Below are positions 32,316-41,889 of a stretch of 64,000 bases of DNA, piece after piece. The notes under the pieces were generated by a model. That model saw only the letters and a program-made list of their open reading frames with translations. It was not told where the DNA came from and ran no database searches. Positions within the stretch are counted from its first letter, which is position 1, and every line of letters begins with the position of its first letter. The stretch lies in contig NZ_CANMNK010000002.1 of NCBI RefSeq assembly GCF_947499265.1, forward strand, positions 1-64,000, given 5' to 3'. The position numbers were made by a program, and so were the translations under genes. This DNA comes from an uncultured Roseobacter sp. (GTDB taxonomy: Bacteria; Pseudomonadota; Alphaproteobacteria; Rhodobacterales; Rhodobacteraceae).

Positions 32316-34931
32316 ATGGCGTCATTTTCCCGGCATGATGTGAAACGCACCCTGCATGCGGTGCGCTGGCCCTTGCGGCTGACCTATGTCGGAATGCTGG
32401 CCGAAGCACTGGTGCAAAGCCTCTGGCCGCTGCTGACAGTGTGCCTCTTCGTTCTTGCCGCGCTGATGCTGGGCGTGCAGGACATGATCGCGGTTGAGGT
32501 GGTCTGGGCCATCGCGGTGATTGCCGGTCTCAGCATGATCGGCGCATTGGGCTATGCGTTTCTACGGTTCCGCCTGCCAACCCGCGCGCAGGCTCTGACG
32601 CGTCTGGACGCGAGCTTGCCGGGTCGACCGCTGCAGGCGCTTATTGATACACAGACCATCGGTGCCACAGATGCCGCCTCAACGGCTGTCTGGCGCGCGC
32701 ACCAGGCGCGCATGGCGCGCCGCGCTGCAGATGCGGAACCGGTCAGCGCGGATTTACGGGTGTCCTCACGGGACCCTTATGCGCTGCGGTATCTGGCCGT
32801 GTTGGTCTTTGGCATCGCACTGCTCTTTGGCTCCATCTGGCGTGTCGGATCGGTGACCGATATGTCCCCCGGTGGCACCGGTCTCGCTTCCGGTCCCGTG
32901 TGGGAAGGTTGGGCCGAAAGCCCGCGCTACACCGGTCGGCCCACGATCTATCTGAACGATATTCCCGAAGGTGCGCTGCGCGTGCCCGTTGGCAGTCTGA
33001 TCACATTGCGCCTTTACGGCGAAGTGGGGGCTTTGACCCTGTCCGAAACAGTTTCCGGTCGGACCGACGTGCCGCCCGCCTCTGACCCGGCGCAGGATTT
33101 TACCGTGGTGCAGGATGGCACCGTGGAAATCAACGGCCCTGGCGGACGCAGCTGGCAGGTCGAGGTCATTCCGGACCTGCCGCCACAGGTTGCGGTTCTT
33201 GAAGATCCAACCGCCTCAGCCATGGGCGAAATGACATTGCCGTTCGAGGCAAGCGATGACTATGGCGTGGAAGCGGGGGAGGCCCGTTTCACGCTGGATC
33301 TGGCCTCGGTTGATCGGCGCCACGGGTTGACCATCGATCCCGAAAACCGCCCCGAGCTGGTGGTGCCCTTGCCGACCCCGATTGCGGGCAACCGTCAGGC
33401 ATTTGAAGAAAATCTGATCGAGGACTTTTCCGAGCACGCCTGGGCGAATTTGCCAGTATTGGTACGCCTTTCCGCGCTGGATGGTGCAGAACAGCAGTTT
33501 GAAACCGAACCGCGCGCGATCACACTGCCCGGACGACGGTTTTTCGATCCGGTTGCGGCGGCGGTGATCGAACAGCGCCGCGATCTGCTGTGGTCGCGGG
33601 CCAACAACCAACGGATCAGCCAGATTTTGCGGGCGACCTCCTACCTGCCGGAAGACCTCTTCCGCAGCCAGACGGATGCGATGCGCCTGCGCAAGGTGAT
33701 TCGCCAGCTGGAGACCTTTGCAAAATACGGCCTCAGCGATGAAATGCAGGAAGATCTGGGCCAGGAGATGTGGGATCTGGCGATCATCCTGGAAGAAGGC
33801 GACCTTGCCGATGCCGCCGAGCGGATGCGCCGGGCTCAGGAGCGTCTGAACGAAGCCATCAAGAACGGGGCTTCGGACGAGGAGATCGCCGAATTGATGC
33901 GCGAATTGCGCCGGGCGACCGAAGACTACCTGCAGCAACTCTCGCGTCAGGCGCAACGCCAACAGCAGGAAAACGAAGAAAACCAGTCCGGCAACAACGA
34001 AAACGCCATGCAGATGACGCAGGATGATCTGCAACGGATGATGGACCGCATTCAGGAATTGATGGAGCAGGGCCGCATGGCCGAGGCGCAGCAGGCGCTG
34101 CAAGAGCTTCAGGAAATGATGGAGAACATGCGCGTCACCCAGGGCCAGCAGGGTCAGGGCGGGCAAAGCCCGGGCGAACAGGCGATGGAAGGCCTGTCAG
34201 AGACATTGCGCGAGCAACAGGGGCTTTCCGATCAGGCGTTCCGTGATTTGCAGGAACAATTCAATCCCAATGCGCAGGCTGGCGAAAACCAGGGCAATGA
34301 AGGTCGCAGTGGTGGCCAGGGACGCGGTCAGAGCCACGAGGGGCAAGGCGGTCAGGGACAGGAGTCTGATGACGATGACACCGCCCAGAATGACCCCCAG
34401 TCCGGCGAGGGCGGTGAGCAGGGCCAGGGCGCTGACAGGGGCGATCTCGCCCAGCGTCAACAGGCGCTGCGCGATGAGCTACGGCGGCAACAGGGCAGCC
34501 TGCCCGGCGCCGGGACACCAGAGGGTGATGCTGCGCGGGATGCATTGGATCGTGCCGGTCGCGCCATGGACGGGGCTGAGCAAGCGCTGCGCGAAGACGA
34601 TCTCGCAGAGGCAATCGACAACCAAGGTCAGGCCATGGAAGCCTTGCGTGAAGGGATGCGCGCACTGGGTGAAATGATGGCGGAGCAACAGCGCAATCAG
34701 CAGCCGGGGCAGGGTAATCAGCCCTCTGACCGCCGTGCCGAAAATCGTGATCCATTGGGCCGCGAGCAGGGGAATTCAGGTGCGGATGGCGACACCGGAC
34801 CGCTGGCGCTCAACGACGATGCCTATGGCCGTGCGCGTGAATTGCTGGATGAGATACGACGTCGCTCCGGCGAAGTTGCACGCCCCGAGGAAGAGCGTGA
34901 CTACCTCAAACGGCTTCTCGATCGTTTCTGA
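32316..34931 (+). CDS. DUF4175 (TIGR02302) family membrane protein
   Basis: The 871-residue protein has two membrane segments near residues 25-70 and another near 160-180, followed by a large periplasmic-type domain. From about residue 490 comes a long helical and Gln/Glu/Gly/Asn-rich region with many Q-rich segments (for example RQAQRQQQENEENQSG), ending in a conserved ELLDEIRRRSGE, then YLKRLLDRF. This matches the alphaproteobacterial TIGR02302/DUF4175 family. The function is unknown, probably envelope-related. It converges on the zinc-ribbon gene with a five-base gap. Confidence 0.85.
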   Translation: MASFSRHDVKRTLHAVRWPLRLTYVGMLAEALVQSLWPLLTVCLFVLAALMLGVQDMIAVEVVWAIAVIAGLSMIGALGYAFLRFRLPTRAQALTRLDASLPGRPLQALIDTQTIGATDAASTAVWRAHQARMARRAADAEPVSADLRVSSRDPYALRYLAVLVFGIALLFGSIWRVGSVTDMSPGGTGLASGPVWEGWAESPRYTGRPTIYLNDIPEGALRVPVGSLITLRLYGEVGALTLSETVSGRTDVPPASDPAQDFTVVQDGTVEINGPGGRSWQVEVIPDLPPQVAVLEDPTASAMGEMTLPFEASDDYGVEAGEARFTLDLASVDRRHGLTIDPENRPELVVPLPTPIAGNRQAFEENLIEDFSEHAWANLPVLVRLSALDGAEQQFETEPRAITLPGRRFFDPVAAAVIEQRRDLLWSRANNQRISQILRATSYLPEDLFRSQTDAMRLRKVIRQLETFAKYGLSDEMQEDLGQEMWDLAIILEEGDLADAAERMRRAQERLNEAIKNGASDEEIAELMRELRRATEDYLQQLSRQAQRQQQENEENQSGNNENAMQMTQDDLQRMMDRIQELMEQGRMAEAQQALQELQEMMENMRVTQGQQGQGGQSPGEQAMEGLSETLREQQGLSDQAFRDLQEQFNPNAQAGENQGNEGRSGGQGRGQSHEGQGGQGQESDDDDTAQNDPQSGEGGEQGQGADRGDLAQRQQALRDELRRQQGSLPGAGTPEGDAARDALDRAGRAMDGAEQALREDDLAEAIDNQGQAMEALREGMRALGEMMAEQQRNQQPGQGNQPSDRRAENRDPLGREQGNSGADGDTGPLALNDDAYGRARELLDEIRRRSGEVARPEEERDYLKRLLDRF

Positions 34932-34936
34932 TCAGA

Positions 34937-35875
34937 TCACTGGCCGCTGGAAACAGCGGCGGCGTCCAGCCAGCTGAGCAGCCCCTCAACCTGGGTATCC
35001 AGCCACATGCGCCACTGATCCACCATGCCGACATAGGCGCTGATCCAGGGATCCGCCTGTGGCACGGCCTCTGCGAGTTGCGGGGCATATACATATAGCA
35101 GTGCCAAGATCGCGGCGAGCACCACCATCAGGATGAAACCGCGCCCAAAGCGTTTGCGCTCGCGCGCTTCGACCTGCGCGGTTTGCCCCGGATCATCATT
35201 GGGTGAACGATCGCTGTTGGAACGCAGCGTCGAATTGATCTCTTCGATATCAGGCAACAGGGTGCGGCGTGAGCCTGCCGCTGCCGCTGTGACCGTCGCC
35301 TCATCTGCAAAGCTAGCAGGATCCTCGCCGCGCATGCGCGCCATGCGGTCCCGGGCCTCGCGCGCCCGTTTACGCGCTTCGTCGCTGCCTTCGGTATCGG
35401 TCAGACCCAGATCGGGTTGCGTTTCGACAGATCCAACCGCCTCGCTCTGCCGTGCCTGGGTTTCAATCTCGGCCTCTTCTTGCAACACGGCCGCCACTTC
35501 GGGATCCAAAGACCGGCGGCGTGGTGTTGGCGGAACAAACTCTTCAAGGTTTGGGTCTGCTTGAGTATCTGCCTCAGCCTCAGCCTCAGCCTCAGCCTCA
35601 GCCTCAGCCTCAGGCATATGTTCTGGTTCAGGTGTTGGGTCCGATACCGGATCCGGCGCGGGTGGATCCAGATCCTCTTCCTCGGTTGCTCGAATGACTT
35701 CTTCATCCTCAACCAGATCCGCTTCCGCAGAACCCGCGTCGTCGGTCACCGCATCGGGATGGCGCTGAAACCAGGTTTGTCCACAGTTCGAGCACTGCAC
35801 GTCGCGCCCCTCGGGCGGCATTACGTCATCCGGCACGTCGTATTGCGCGTCGCAATTCGGACAAATCAAACGCAT
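34937..35875 (-). CDS. MJ0042-type zinc-ribbon membrane-anchored protein
   Basis: The 312-residue protein opens with a zinc ribbon: Cys pairs in LICPNCDAQY and VQCSNCGQTW (residues 4-33). A very acidic disordered stretch with an Ala-Glu dipeptide repeat near residue 90 comes next. The end has one transmembrane segment (FILMVVLAAILALLYVY) and a short periplasmic tail. This is the common alphaproteobacterial MJ0042/zinc_ribbon layout. The gene is divergent from ftsE with a 166-base shared promoter region. The role is unknown. Confidence 0.82.
   Translation of the reverse strand: MRLICPNCDAQYDVPDDVMPPEGRDVQCSNCGQTWFQRHPDAVTDDAGSAEADLVEDEEVIRATEEEDLDPPAPDPVSDPTPEPEHMPEAEAEAEAEAEAEADTQADPNLEEFVPPTPRRRSLDPEVAAVLQEEAEIETQARQSEAVGSVETQPDLGLTDTEGSDEARKRAREARDRMARMRGEDPASFADEATVTAAAAGSRRTLLPDIEEINSTLRSNSDRSPNDDPGQTAQVEARERKRFGRGFILMVVLAAILALLYVYAPQLAEAVPQADPWISAYVGMVDQWRMWLDTQVEGLLSWLDAAAVSSGQ
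35572..35613. repeat. Hexanucleotide microsatellite (CCTCAG x7)
   Basis: Seven perfect tandem copies of CCTCAG lie inside the zinc-ribbon gene and encode an Ala-Glu dipeptide run on the minus strand. Because the unit is six bases, copy-number change keeps the frame and only lengthens or shortens the acidic linker. Confidence 0.95.
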
Positions 35876-36041
35876 TGTACATCCTGCTCCATGGTTAGCC
35901 CATTTCCGTTTTTATTTTTGTGCACCATATTGGCTTCAAGGTCGTGCGAAAAGTGTTAACTGTGCACAAAGCTTGCAAGTGATGCATTGAAACCAGACAG
36001 ACGCTGGGGCACAACAGCGCAACAAAAAACCGGGGGCCTTT

Positions 36042-36719
36042 GTGATCGAGCTGGAAAATGTCGCCTACAGCTACGGGGGCGGCGCGCTGTTATCTGATAT
36101 TTCGTTGAAATTAGCGCCGGGATCTTTCCATTTCCTGACCGGGCCTTCCGGTGCGGGCAAGACGACATTGCTGAAGCTTTGCTATGGCGCGTTGTTGCCG
36201 ACCTCGGGAGAGGTCACTCTCTTTGGCGACGATGTGCGGGGTCTGGAGCGTGATGACATTGCGATGCTGCGACGCCGGATGGGGGTCGTGCATCAGGACT
36301 GTCGGTTTCTCGATCACCTCCCTGTGTCTGAAAACATTGCCTTGCCACTCAGCGTCTCCGGGCGCCATGCCGAAGCTGCGGGCGATGATCTGACGGAATT
36401 GATGGCCTGGGTCGGGCTGACGCATCGCGCCGATGCCTTGCCGCCGGAGCTTTCGGGCGGAGAACGCCAGCGCGCGGCCCTTGCGCGGGCAGTGATCATG
36501 TCGCCCGATGTGGTGCTTGCAGACGAGCCAACAGGCAATGTGGATTGGGAGATGTCCCAGCGCCTGCTGCGGTTGCTGGTGGAACTCAACAAGATGGGCA
36601 AAACCGTGTTGATCGCGACCCATGACCTCAGCCTCATTCGCGCGGCAAAGAGCCAGATCCAGGCGCGTGTCCTGCGGATCGCGAACCGTCGCGTGCAATT
36701 GGCGGGGGCCGATCTATGA
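36042..36719 (+). CDS. ftsE: Cell-division ATP-binding protein FtsE
   Basis: The 225-residue ABC ATPase has Walker A GPSGAGKTT (about residues 34-42), Q-loop VVHQDCRFLDHLPVSEN, signature LSGGERQRAALARA and Walker B VVLADEPTGNVD. The DHLPVSEN segment and direct coupling to ftsX identify it as FtsE rather than a LolD or generic ATPase. With FtsX it regulates peptidoglycan hydrolases at the divisome. The start is GTG 36042. It overlaps ftsX by ATGA. Confidence 0.93.
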   Translation: MIELENVAYSYGGGALLSDISLKLAPGSFHFLTGPSGAGKTTLLKLCYGALLPTSGEVTLFGDDVRGLERDDIAMLRRRMGVVHQDCRFLDHLPVSENIALPLSVSGRHAEAAGDDLTELMAWVGLTHRADALPPELSGGERQRAALARAVIMSPDVVLADEPTGNVDWEMSQRLLRLLVELNKMGKTVLIATHDLSLIRAAKSQIQARVLRIANRRVQLAGADL

Positions 36720-37621
36720 GCTCGGTGGTTGGCAATATCCGCAGGTTCGCCCTGGGTGATCCGCAGTCCAACCGTGTGGTGCCACCCTCCGGCTTCACCG
36801 CACAGCTGACCTTCTTTGCCGCTGGCACGATGGCCTTTCTGGCCGTTTTCGCCATGGCATTGTCCCTGGCATCCGGTCGGTTGGCGGCGCGCTGGGGGGA
36901 CGAACTCGCCCGCTCCTCAACCATTCGGATCGTTGCCCCGATGGATCAACGCGCCGCCCAAACCGATGCCGCATTGCGGATTTTGGAAACCACGGCTGGC
37001 GTGGCCTTTGCCCGCGCGCTGGACACCGAAGAACAACAGGACTTGCTGGCCCCCTGGTTCGGGCCGGAGCTTGATCTGGCCACGCTGCCCGTGCCGCAGC
37101 TGATCGAAGTCATCGAAGAGGAAACCGGATTTGATGCCGCAGGGCTGCGGTTGCGCCTGGCCGCCGAAGTTCCGGGCGCGGTGCTGGACGACCACACGCG
37201 CTGGCGCGAGCCACTGGTGCAGGCGGCCTCGCGGTTGCGTCTCCTGGGATGGGTGTCCGCAATCCTGCTGGGCGTGACGACAGCCGTCATGGTGACCTTG
37301 GCGGCCAACGCGGCCCTGGCAGCAAACGCTCAGGTGATTGCGGTGCTCCGCCTTGTGGGCGCGACGGACCGCTACATCGCTCAAGCCTTCATTCGTCGGT
37401 TCACATTACGCGCCTTCGGCGGCGCGTTTGTCGGGAGCCTGCTGGGGCTGGGGGCCGTTTTGCTGCTGCCCGCCGCCTCTGACACCGGTGGATTTCTCAC
37501 CGGTTTGGGGTTCCAGGGATGGCACTGGGGCTTGCCGCTGATCATTCCGGTGCTCGCAGCCGCCGTAGCATTTATCGCAACGGGTGCCGCTGCAAACCGC
37601 GCATTGAAAAGGTTGGCCTGA
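36716..37621 (+). CDS. ftsX: Cell-division protein FtsX
   Basis: The 301-residue membrane partner of FtsE has an N-terminal transmembrane segment (FTAQLTFFAAGTMAFLAVFAM), a periplasmic domain of about 110 residues, and three C-terminal segments including LRLVGATDRYIAQAFIRRF, the conserved cytoplasmic FtsX loop. The length is usual for alphaproteobacteria. The stop overlaps the plsC start by one base. Confidence 0.9.
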   Translation: MSSVVGNIRRFALGDPQSNRVVPPSGFTAQLTFFAAGTMAFLAVFAMALSLASGRLAARWGDELARSSTIRIVAPMDQRAAQTDAALRILETTAGVAFARALDTEEQQDLLAPWFGPELDLATLPVPQLIEVIEEETGFDAAGLRLRLAAEVPGAVLDDHTRWREPLVQAASRLRLLGWVSAILLGVTTAVMVTLAANAALAANAQVIAVLRLVGATDRYIAQAFIRRFTLRAFGGAFVGSLLGLGAVLLLPAASDTGGFLTGLGFQGWHWGLPLIIPVLAAAVAFIATGAAANRALKRLA

Positions 37622-38352
37622 TGCTGCAATACACCCGTTCCGTGATCTTTATCCTTCAGATGTACATCGCGATGCCGATCATCGGTCTGGGGTTTGCGCC
37701 TTGGGCGATGTTCAGCCGCAAGGGGGCCTATGCCGCCTGCAAGACTTACTCGCGCTATGTCTTCTGGACGGCGCGCTGGATGGTGGGCATCCGCTGTGAA
37801 GTGCGCGGAACACCACCCGAGGGCGAAGCGCTGATCGCGGCAAAACACCAGTCGTTTCTGGATATCATGATGATCTTCACCGCCTTGCCCGCGGCGAAAT
37901 TCATCATGAAAAAAGAAATTCTGATGACGCCCATCATCGGTCAATACGCCAAACGCCTGAACTGTGTTGCGGTGGATCGTGGCAAGCGGGGGGCGGCGAT
38001 TGAAAAGATGGTTGCTGACGTCAATGCAGGGCGCACGGAACCCGGGCAGCTGATCATCTATTCACAAGGCACCCGCGTGGCGCCGGGAGCGAAAATGCCC
38101 TATAAGGTCGGGACCGGAGTGCTCTATGAGCAGCTGGGTCAGCCTTGCGTGCCCGTGGCGACCAATGTCGGTGTGCTTTGGCCCAAGCGCGGTATGCTGC
38201 GCAAACCTGGTGTCGCGGTGGTGGAATTCCTGCCCGCGATTGAGCCGGGGATGGAGCGCGCCGAGTTTATGGATATTCTGGAGAGTTCGGTCGAAGAGAC
38301 CTCGGATGCCCTGATGGCTGAGGCCGGTTTCAAACAGGTTACAGATGGCTGA
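37621..38352 (+). CDS. plsC: 1-acyl-sn-glycerol-3-phosphate acyltransferase (PlsC-like)
   Basis: The 243-residue enzyme adds the second acyl chain of phosphatidic acid at the inner membrane. The HX4D motif is HQSFLD (residues 76-81); the second block is YSQGTRVAPG in place of the usual FPEGTR, and CVPVATNVG follows. A hydrophobic N-terminus (residues about 7-28) anchors it. ATG 37621 uses the last base of the ftsX stop, making ftsE-ftsX-plsC one transcript. It overlaps the next gene by eight bases. Confidence 0.9.
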   Translation: MLQYTRSVIFILQMYIAMPIIGLGFAPWAMFSRKGAYAACKTYSRYVFWTARWMVGIRCEVRGTPPEGEALIAAKHQSFLDIMMIFTALPAAKFIMKKEILMTPIIGQYAKRLNCVAVDRGKRGAAIEKMVADVNAGRTEPGQLIIYSQGTRVAPGAKMPYKVGTGVLYEQLGQPCVPVATNVGVLWPKRGMLRKPGVAVVEFLPAIEPGMERAEFMDILESSVEETSDALMAEAGFKQVTDG

Positions 38353-38953
38353 CCCTATCGAGACACTGGAAGAGTTGCTGGCGCTTTATGGCACGCCCGG
38401 CGCCCCCGCGCTGCGCAAAGTGGCGCGACGCCTCACCCCGCTTTATCGCAAATGGATCATGGCATCGCAGCTTTGCGTTCTCAGCACCGTTGGGGCCGAG
38501 GGGACCGACGGCAGCCCGCGTGGGGACGATGGCCCGGTGGTTCATGAGCTTGACCCAGGCACGCTGCTGATGCCGGATTGGCGCGGCAACAACCGATTGG
38601 ATTCTCTGCGGAATATCGTGGAGGACGGTCGGGTGTCGCTGATGTTCATGGTGCCGGGCTCGAACAACGTGGTGCGTGTGAACGGGACGGCGTGGCTCAC
38701 CGCTGATGGGGATCTACGGCAGCGTTTTGCCAAAGGACAAAGACTGCCAGCGACGGTCATTGTGATCGAGATCGGCGAGATTTACACGCAATGTGCGCGG
38801 GCGTTGATGCGGGCTGGGACCTGGTTCACCCCGGATGCGCCGGAGGGATTGCCGACCGTCGGCGAGATCTTGGCGGAAGTGAGCGACGGCGAAGAGGGCG
38901 GCGCACCCTATGACGCGGCCTGGGGTGCACGGGCGAAAAAGACCATGTGGTAG
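38345..38953 (+). CDS. Pyridoxamine 5'-phosphate oxidase-family flavoprotein (PPOX-type)
   Basis: The 202-residue protein has the FMN split-barrel fold: an N-terminal helix, CVLSTVGAEG, SPRGDDGPVV, DWRGNNRLDSLRNI and GRVSLMFMVPG, typical of the FMN_DR2398/MSMEG_1061 subfamilies of uncharacterised PPOX proteins. These may be FMN-dependent oxidoreductases. It overlaps plsC and ends 69 nt before the convergent lpdA. The physiological substrate is unknown. Confidence 0.85.
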   Translation: MADPIETLEELLALYGTPGAPALRKVARRLTPLYRKWIMASQLCVLSTVGAEGTDGSPRGDDGPVVHELDPGTLLMPDWRGNNRLDSLRNIVEDGRVSLMFMVPGSNNVVRVNGTAWLTADGDLRQRFAKGQRLPATVIVIEIGEIYTQCARALMRAGTWFTPDAPEGLPTVGEILAEVSDGEEGGAPYDAAWGARAKKTMW

Positions 38954-39022
38954 AAGATCTGTGACGCTCATCAGGTCGCCACAGATCCACCCTCAGACGT
39001 CTCGGGGCCTTTGGCGCCAACG

Positions 39023-40411
39023 CTACATGTGAATGGGGCCGTCGCCACAGGCGAGCGCGGCCTCACGCACGGCTTCGGAATAGGTTGGATGCGCATGGCA
39101 GGTCATCGCCAGATCTTCGGCTGAGGCGCCAAACTCCATCGCCACGCAAATCTCGTGGATCAGATCACCCGCCGCCGGGCCGATAATATGGGCGCCCAGA
39201 ATGCGGTCGCTGGTCTTATCCGCCAGGATTTTCACAAAGCCATCGCCTGCGAAATTCGCCTTGGCGCGCCCGTTGCCCATGAAGCTGAACTTGCCGACCT
39301 TATAGGCCCGCCCTTCCTCTTTCAGCATTTCCTCGGTGGCGCCGACATTTGCCACTTCCGGATGCGTGTAAATCACGCCCGGAATGACCCCATAGTTGAC
39401 GTGTCCGTGTTTGCCCGCGACCTGTTCGGCGGCGGCCATGCCCTCGTCTTCGGCCTTATGCGCGAGCATCGGCCCTTCGATTACATCGCCAATGGCGTAG
39501 ATGCCGGGCACGTTGGTCTCCCATTTCGCGTTCACCGCGATCTGCCCGCGTTTGGTCATTGTCACGCCCAGACCTTCGAGGCCCAGCCCGTCGGTGTAGG
39601 GTTTCCGACCTGTTGCAACCAGGACCACATCCGCGTCAATGACATGCTCGCTCTCATCCTTGCGCAGCTTATAGGTGACTTTTGCCTTGGTCTTGGTGGC
39701 TTCTGTTTTCTGCACGGCGGCGCCCATGACGAAGCTGAGGCCCTGTTTCTTCAACGTGCGCTGGAAAACCTTCTGGATTTCGGCGTCCATACCCGGTGTA
39801 ACCGCGTCGAGGAATTCCACGACGGTAACCTCCGAGCCCAAGCGCGCGTAAACGGAGCCCAGTTCCAACCCGATCACACCGGCGCCAATGACGATCATTT
39901 TCTTGGGCACCTTGCCCAATTCCAGCGCACCGGTGGAGGTCACCACAACCTTTTCGTCAATCTCCACCCCGGGAAGCGATGACGGCTCGGACCCGGATGC
40001 GATGATGATGTTCTTGGCCTCATGCAGCTCGTCGCCAACCTGAACCTTGCCCGCCTCGGGGATCGATCCCCAGCCTTTCAGCCAGTCCACTTTGTTCTTT
40101 TTGAACAGAAATTCGATGCCACTGGTGTTCTGGCCGATGGTCTTTTCCTTATAGGACAGCATCTGTTTCCAATCGACCGACGGGCTTTTGCCTTTCAGCC
40201 CCATGGCAGCAAAATTATGCTCGGCCTCATGCAGCATATGGCTCGCGTGCAGCAGCGCCTTGGAGGGGATGCAGCCCACGTTCAGGCAGGTGCCGCCCAA
40301 TGTCTCACGCCCCTCGACGCAGGCCACTTTCAGGCCCAGCTGCGCGCAGCGGATGGCGCAGACATAGCCGCCGGGGCCAGAGCCGATGATGATTACGTCG
40401 TAGTTTGCCAT
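39023..40411 (-). CDS. lpdA: Dihydrolipoyl dehydrogenase (E3)
   Basis: The 462-residue flavoprotein reoxidises lipoamide for the 2-oxoglutarate dehydrogenase complex. The FAD motif [13 protein letters not shown] leads to the redox disulfide [11 protein letters not shown] (Cys42/Cys47). [19 protein letters not shown] binds NAD, and the C-terminal HAHPTYSEA provides the catalytic His. It is the last gene of the sucA-sucB transcript region and is separated from it by two MAPEG genes and a membrane protein. Confidence 0.95.
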   Translation of the reverse strand: MANYDVIIIGSGPGGYVCAIRCAQLGLKVACVEGRETLGGTCLNVGCIPSKALLHASHMLHEAEHNFAAMGLKGKSPSVDWKQMLSYKEKTIGQNTSGIEFLFKKNKVDWLKGWGSIPEAGKVQVGDELHEAKNIIIASGSEPSSLPGVEIDEKVVVTSTGALELGKVPKKMIVIGAGVIGLELGSVYARLGSEVTVVEFLDAVTPGMDAEIQKVFQRTLKKQGLSFVMGAAVQKTEATKTKAKVTYKLRKDESEHVIDADVVLVATGRKPYTDGLGLEGLGVTMTKRGQIAVNAKWETNVPGIYAIGDVIEGPMLAHKAEDEGMAAAEQVAGKHGHVNYGVIPGVIYTHPEVANVGATEEMLKEEGRAYKVGKFSFMGNGRAKANFAGDGFVKILADKTSDRILGAHIIGPAAGDLIHEICVAMEFGASAEDLAMTCHAHPTYSEAVREAALACGDGPIHM

Positions 40412-40495
40412 GGGTGAGATCCTTCAATTTGGAACGTCTGTTTCTTGTTGTTTCAGTATCGGTTGCGACAAATCGGTCGCGCCATAGTTGCCCGC

Positions 40496-40906
40496 CTAGA
40501 GCAAGGCTGCAAGCAGCATTACAACCGTCGCGCCAAAGCCGATGAACCAGATGAGTGAGCGCCACGGTACCCAGCCGAAGGCATAGGCAGGAATATAGGC
40601 GATCCGGGCGGCCAGGTAGATCCAGGCGCAGGTTTGGGTGACAGGTGATGATTGCGCGCCCAAGGTCACGACCAGCACCGCGATGGTGAAGAGGATCAGT
40701 GCTTCGAAGTGATTGTTCAGTGCGCGGTAAAGCCGGGCCGTGCGCGGCGATAGCTTGTCGACCAGATCACCGCCCAGTTTGTCCCGGTCACGGGGGCTCA
40801 GGGTCTCGCCCGGTGCCAGTTCGATGTTTGCGGGCACGGCCATCAGCACGAACTGCACCGCTTGCAACAGCGCCGCGAGCGCCAGAACTGTAAGCTCAGG
40901 CGTCAT
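40496..40906 (-). CDS. MAPEG-family membrane protein (1)
   Basis: The 136-residue protein has four predicted transmembrane segments and the MAPEG-type pattern. An N-terminal hydrophobic segment is followed by an Arg-rich amphipathic ALNNHFEALILFT block, then ARIAYIPAYAFG. Members include glutathione transferase-like enzymes and uncharacterised bacterial proteins. Its start overlaps the paralogous gene at 40903 by four bases. Confidence 0.8.
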   Translation of the reverse strand: MTPELTVLALAALLQAVQFVLMAVPANIELAPGETLSPRDRDKLGGDLVDKLSPRTARLYRALNNHFEALILFTIAVLVVTLGAQSSPVTQTCAWIYLAARIAYIPAYAFGWVPWRSLIWFIGFGATVVMLLAALL

Positions 40907-41286
40907 AGCGCCAGCAGATAGAGCGTGATCGTGGCCACGATGCCGACCGTCCAGGCGAGGCTGCGGATGCCAGTGATGCCAAAGGCGTAGGAGGGCAGGT
41001 AGATGATACGGGCGATCAGAAAGGCCTGCGCGGCGAGCAGGCTCTGGTTCGATGTACTGTCGGTGACGACAAGCAGCAGAATGGCCGGCGCAAAGAGCAC
41101 CATGGCGGTGACGGAATTGCTGAGCGCGCGTTCCAGCCGTCCGGCAATGCCGGAGACGGTGCGCCCCTCATCGCGGCTGCCCAAGAGGTAGCCCATGCCA
41201 AGCTGCGTGAGCCCGCCGGTGGCCTGCAGGATCAGGGTGAGGATGACCAGAAGGCCGTAGAGGGCGAGGATTTGGATTTCGGTCAC
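40903..41286 (-). CDS. MAPEG-family membrane protein (2)
   Basis: The 127-residue paralogue of its downstream neighbour has the same layout: RLERALSNSVTAMVLFAPA, then ARIIYLPSYAFGI, four membrane segments. The tandem pair with ATGA overlap suggests gene duplication and a possible hetero-oligomer. It is located between sucB and lpdA. The role is unknown; a link with the dehydrogenase complex is not shown. Confidence 0.8.
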   Translation of the reverse strand: MTEIQILALYGLLVILTLILQATGGLTQLGMGYLLGSRDEGRTVSGIAGRLERALSNSVTAMVLFAPAILLLVVTDSTSNQSLLAAQAFLIARIIYLPSYAFGITGIRSLAWTVGIVATITLYLLAL

Positions 41287-41307
41287 TGGCGGCTCCTTTG
41301 AGAGGCG

Positions 41308-41889
41308 TCACGGATTTGTCGTTTCGGGATGTTCCAGCTGTTTTTTCAGGCCAATCAGCAGGCGGATGTCACGCACGGCCATTTCCCTGGAATAGTGGAA
41401 AAAAACCAGGCTCAGTGCAATACCGGGCAGTTGATAGAGCGCGGCGCCGTATTCACCCAGCCAGGTCAGCACAATCATCTTGGCGATCCACGACAGCATG
41501 GTGATCATGAAAAGCCCGCAAAAGAACTCCACTTTATTGTCCGTTTTACGCAGCACCTCACGGACAAACCCGGTGGTGTCATCGCGTGCCGCGATCAGCA
41601 TTTTCAGGCGCCGTGCCTTCTGTTTCTGGGTCACGTAGACGGGTGCAGTGGTCGTGATGAGCTCTCCGACCGCGTAGGCCGCGAAAACCGAAAGAAATAG
41701 GACGATACCAGCCGCAACATTCGGAAGCGGATCAACAATATCCTGCGCCCAATCGGTGACGGAAAAGCTCTCGCGGTTGCTCAGATCGCCGGACACCTCG
41801 ATGGCGGCGTAGATCCCGATAAACCCGATGGAGACCACGGAAAAGACCCGTGGCCACTCCTTCGGGATGGAATCGAGCAACTGCGACAT
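41308..41889 (-). CDS. Hypothetical inner-membrane protein between sucB and lpdA
   Basis: The 193-residue protein has four hydrophobic segments (residues about 15-32, 55-80, 118-140 and 147-168) and short charged ends. No family is recognised. Its ATG shares one base with the sucB stop, so it is translated after the 2-oxoglutarate dehydrogenase E2 component. It may have a housekeeping membrane role. Function unknown. Confidence 0.65.
   Translation of the reverse strand: MSQLLDSIPKEWPRVFSVVSIGFIGIYAAIEVSGDLSNRESFSVTDWAQDIVDPLPNVAAGIVLFLSVFAAYAVGELITTTAPVYVTQKQKARRLKMLIAARDDTTGFVREVLRKTDNKVEFFCGLFMITMLSWIAKMIVLTWLGEYGAALYQLPGIALSLVFFHYSREMAVRDIRLLIGLKKQLEHPETTNP

Noticed and set aside
35572-35613. 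CRISPR-like repeat
   Set aside because: The repeats are six bases without spacers and lie in frame inside a gene.
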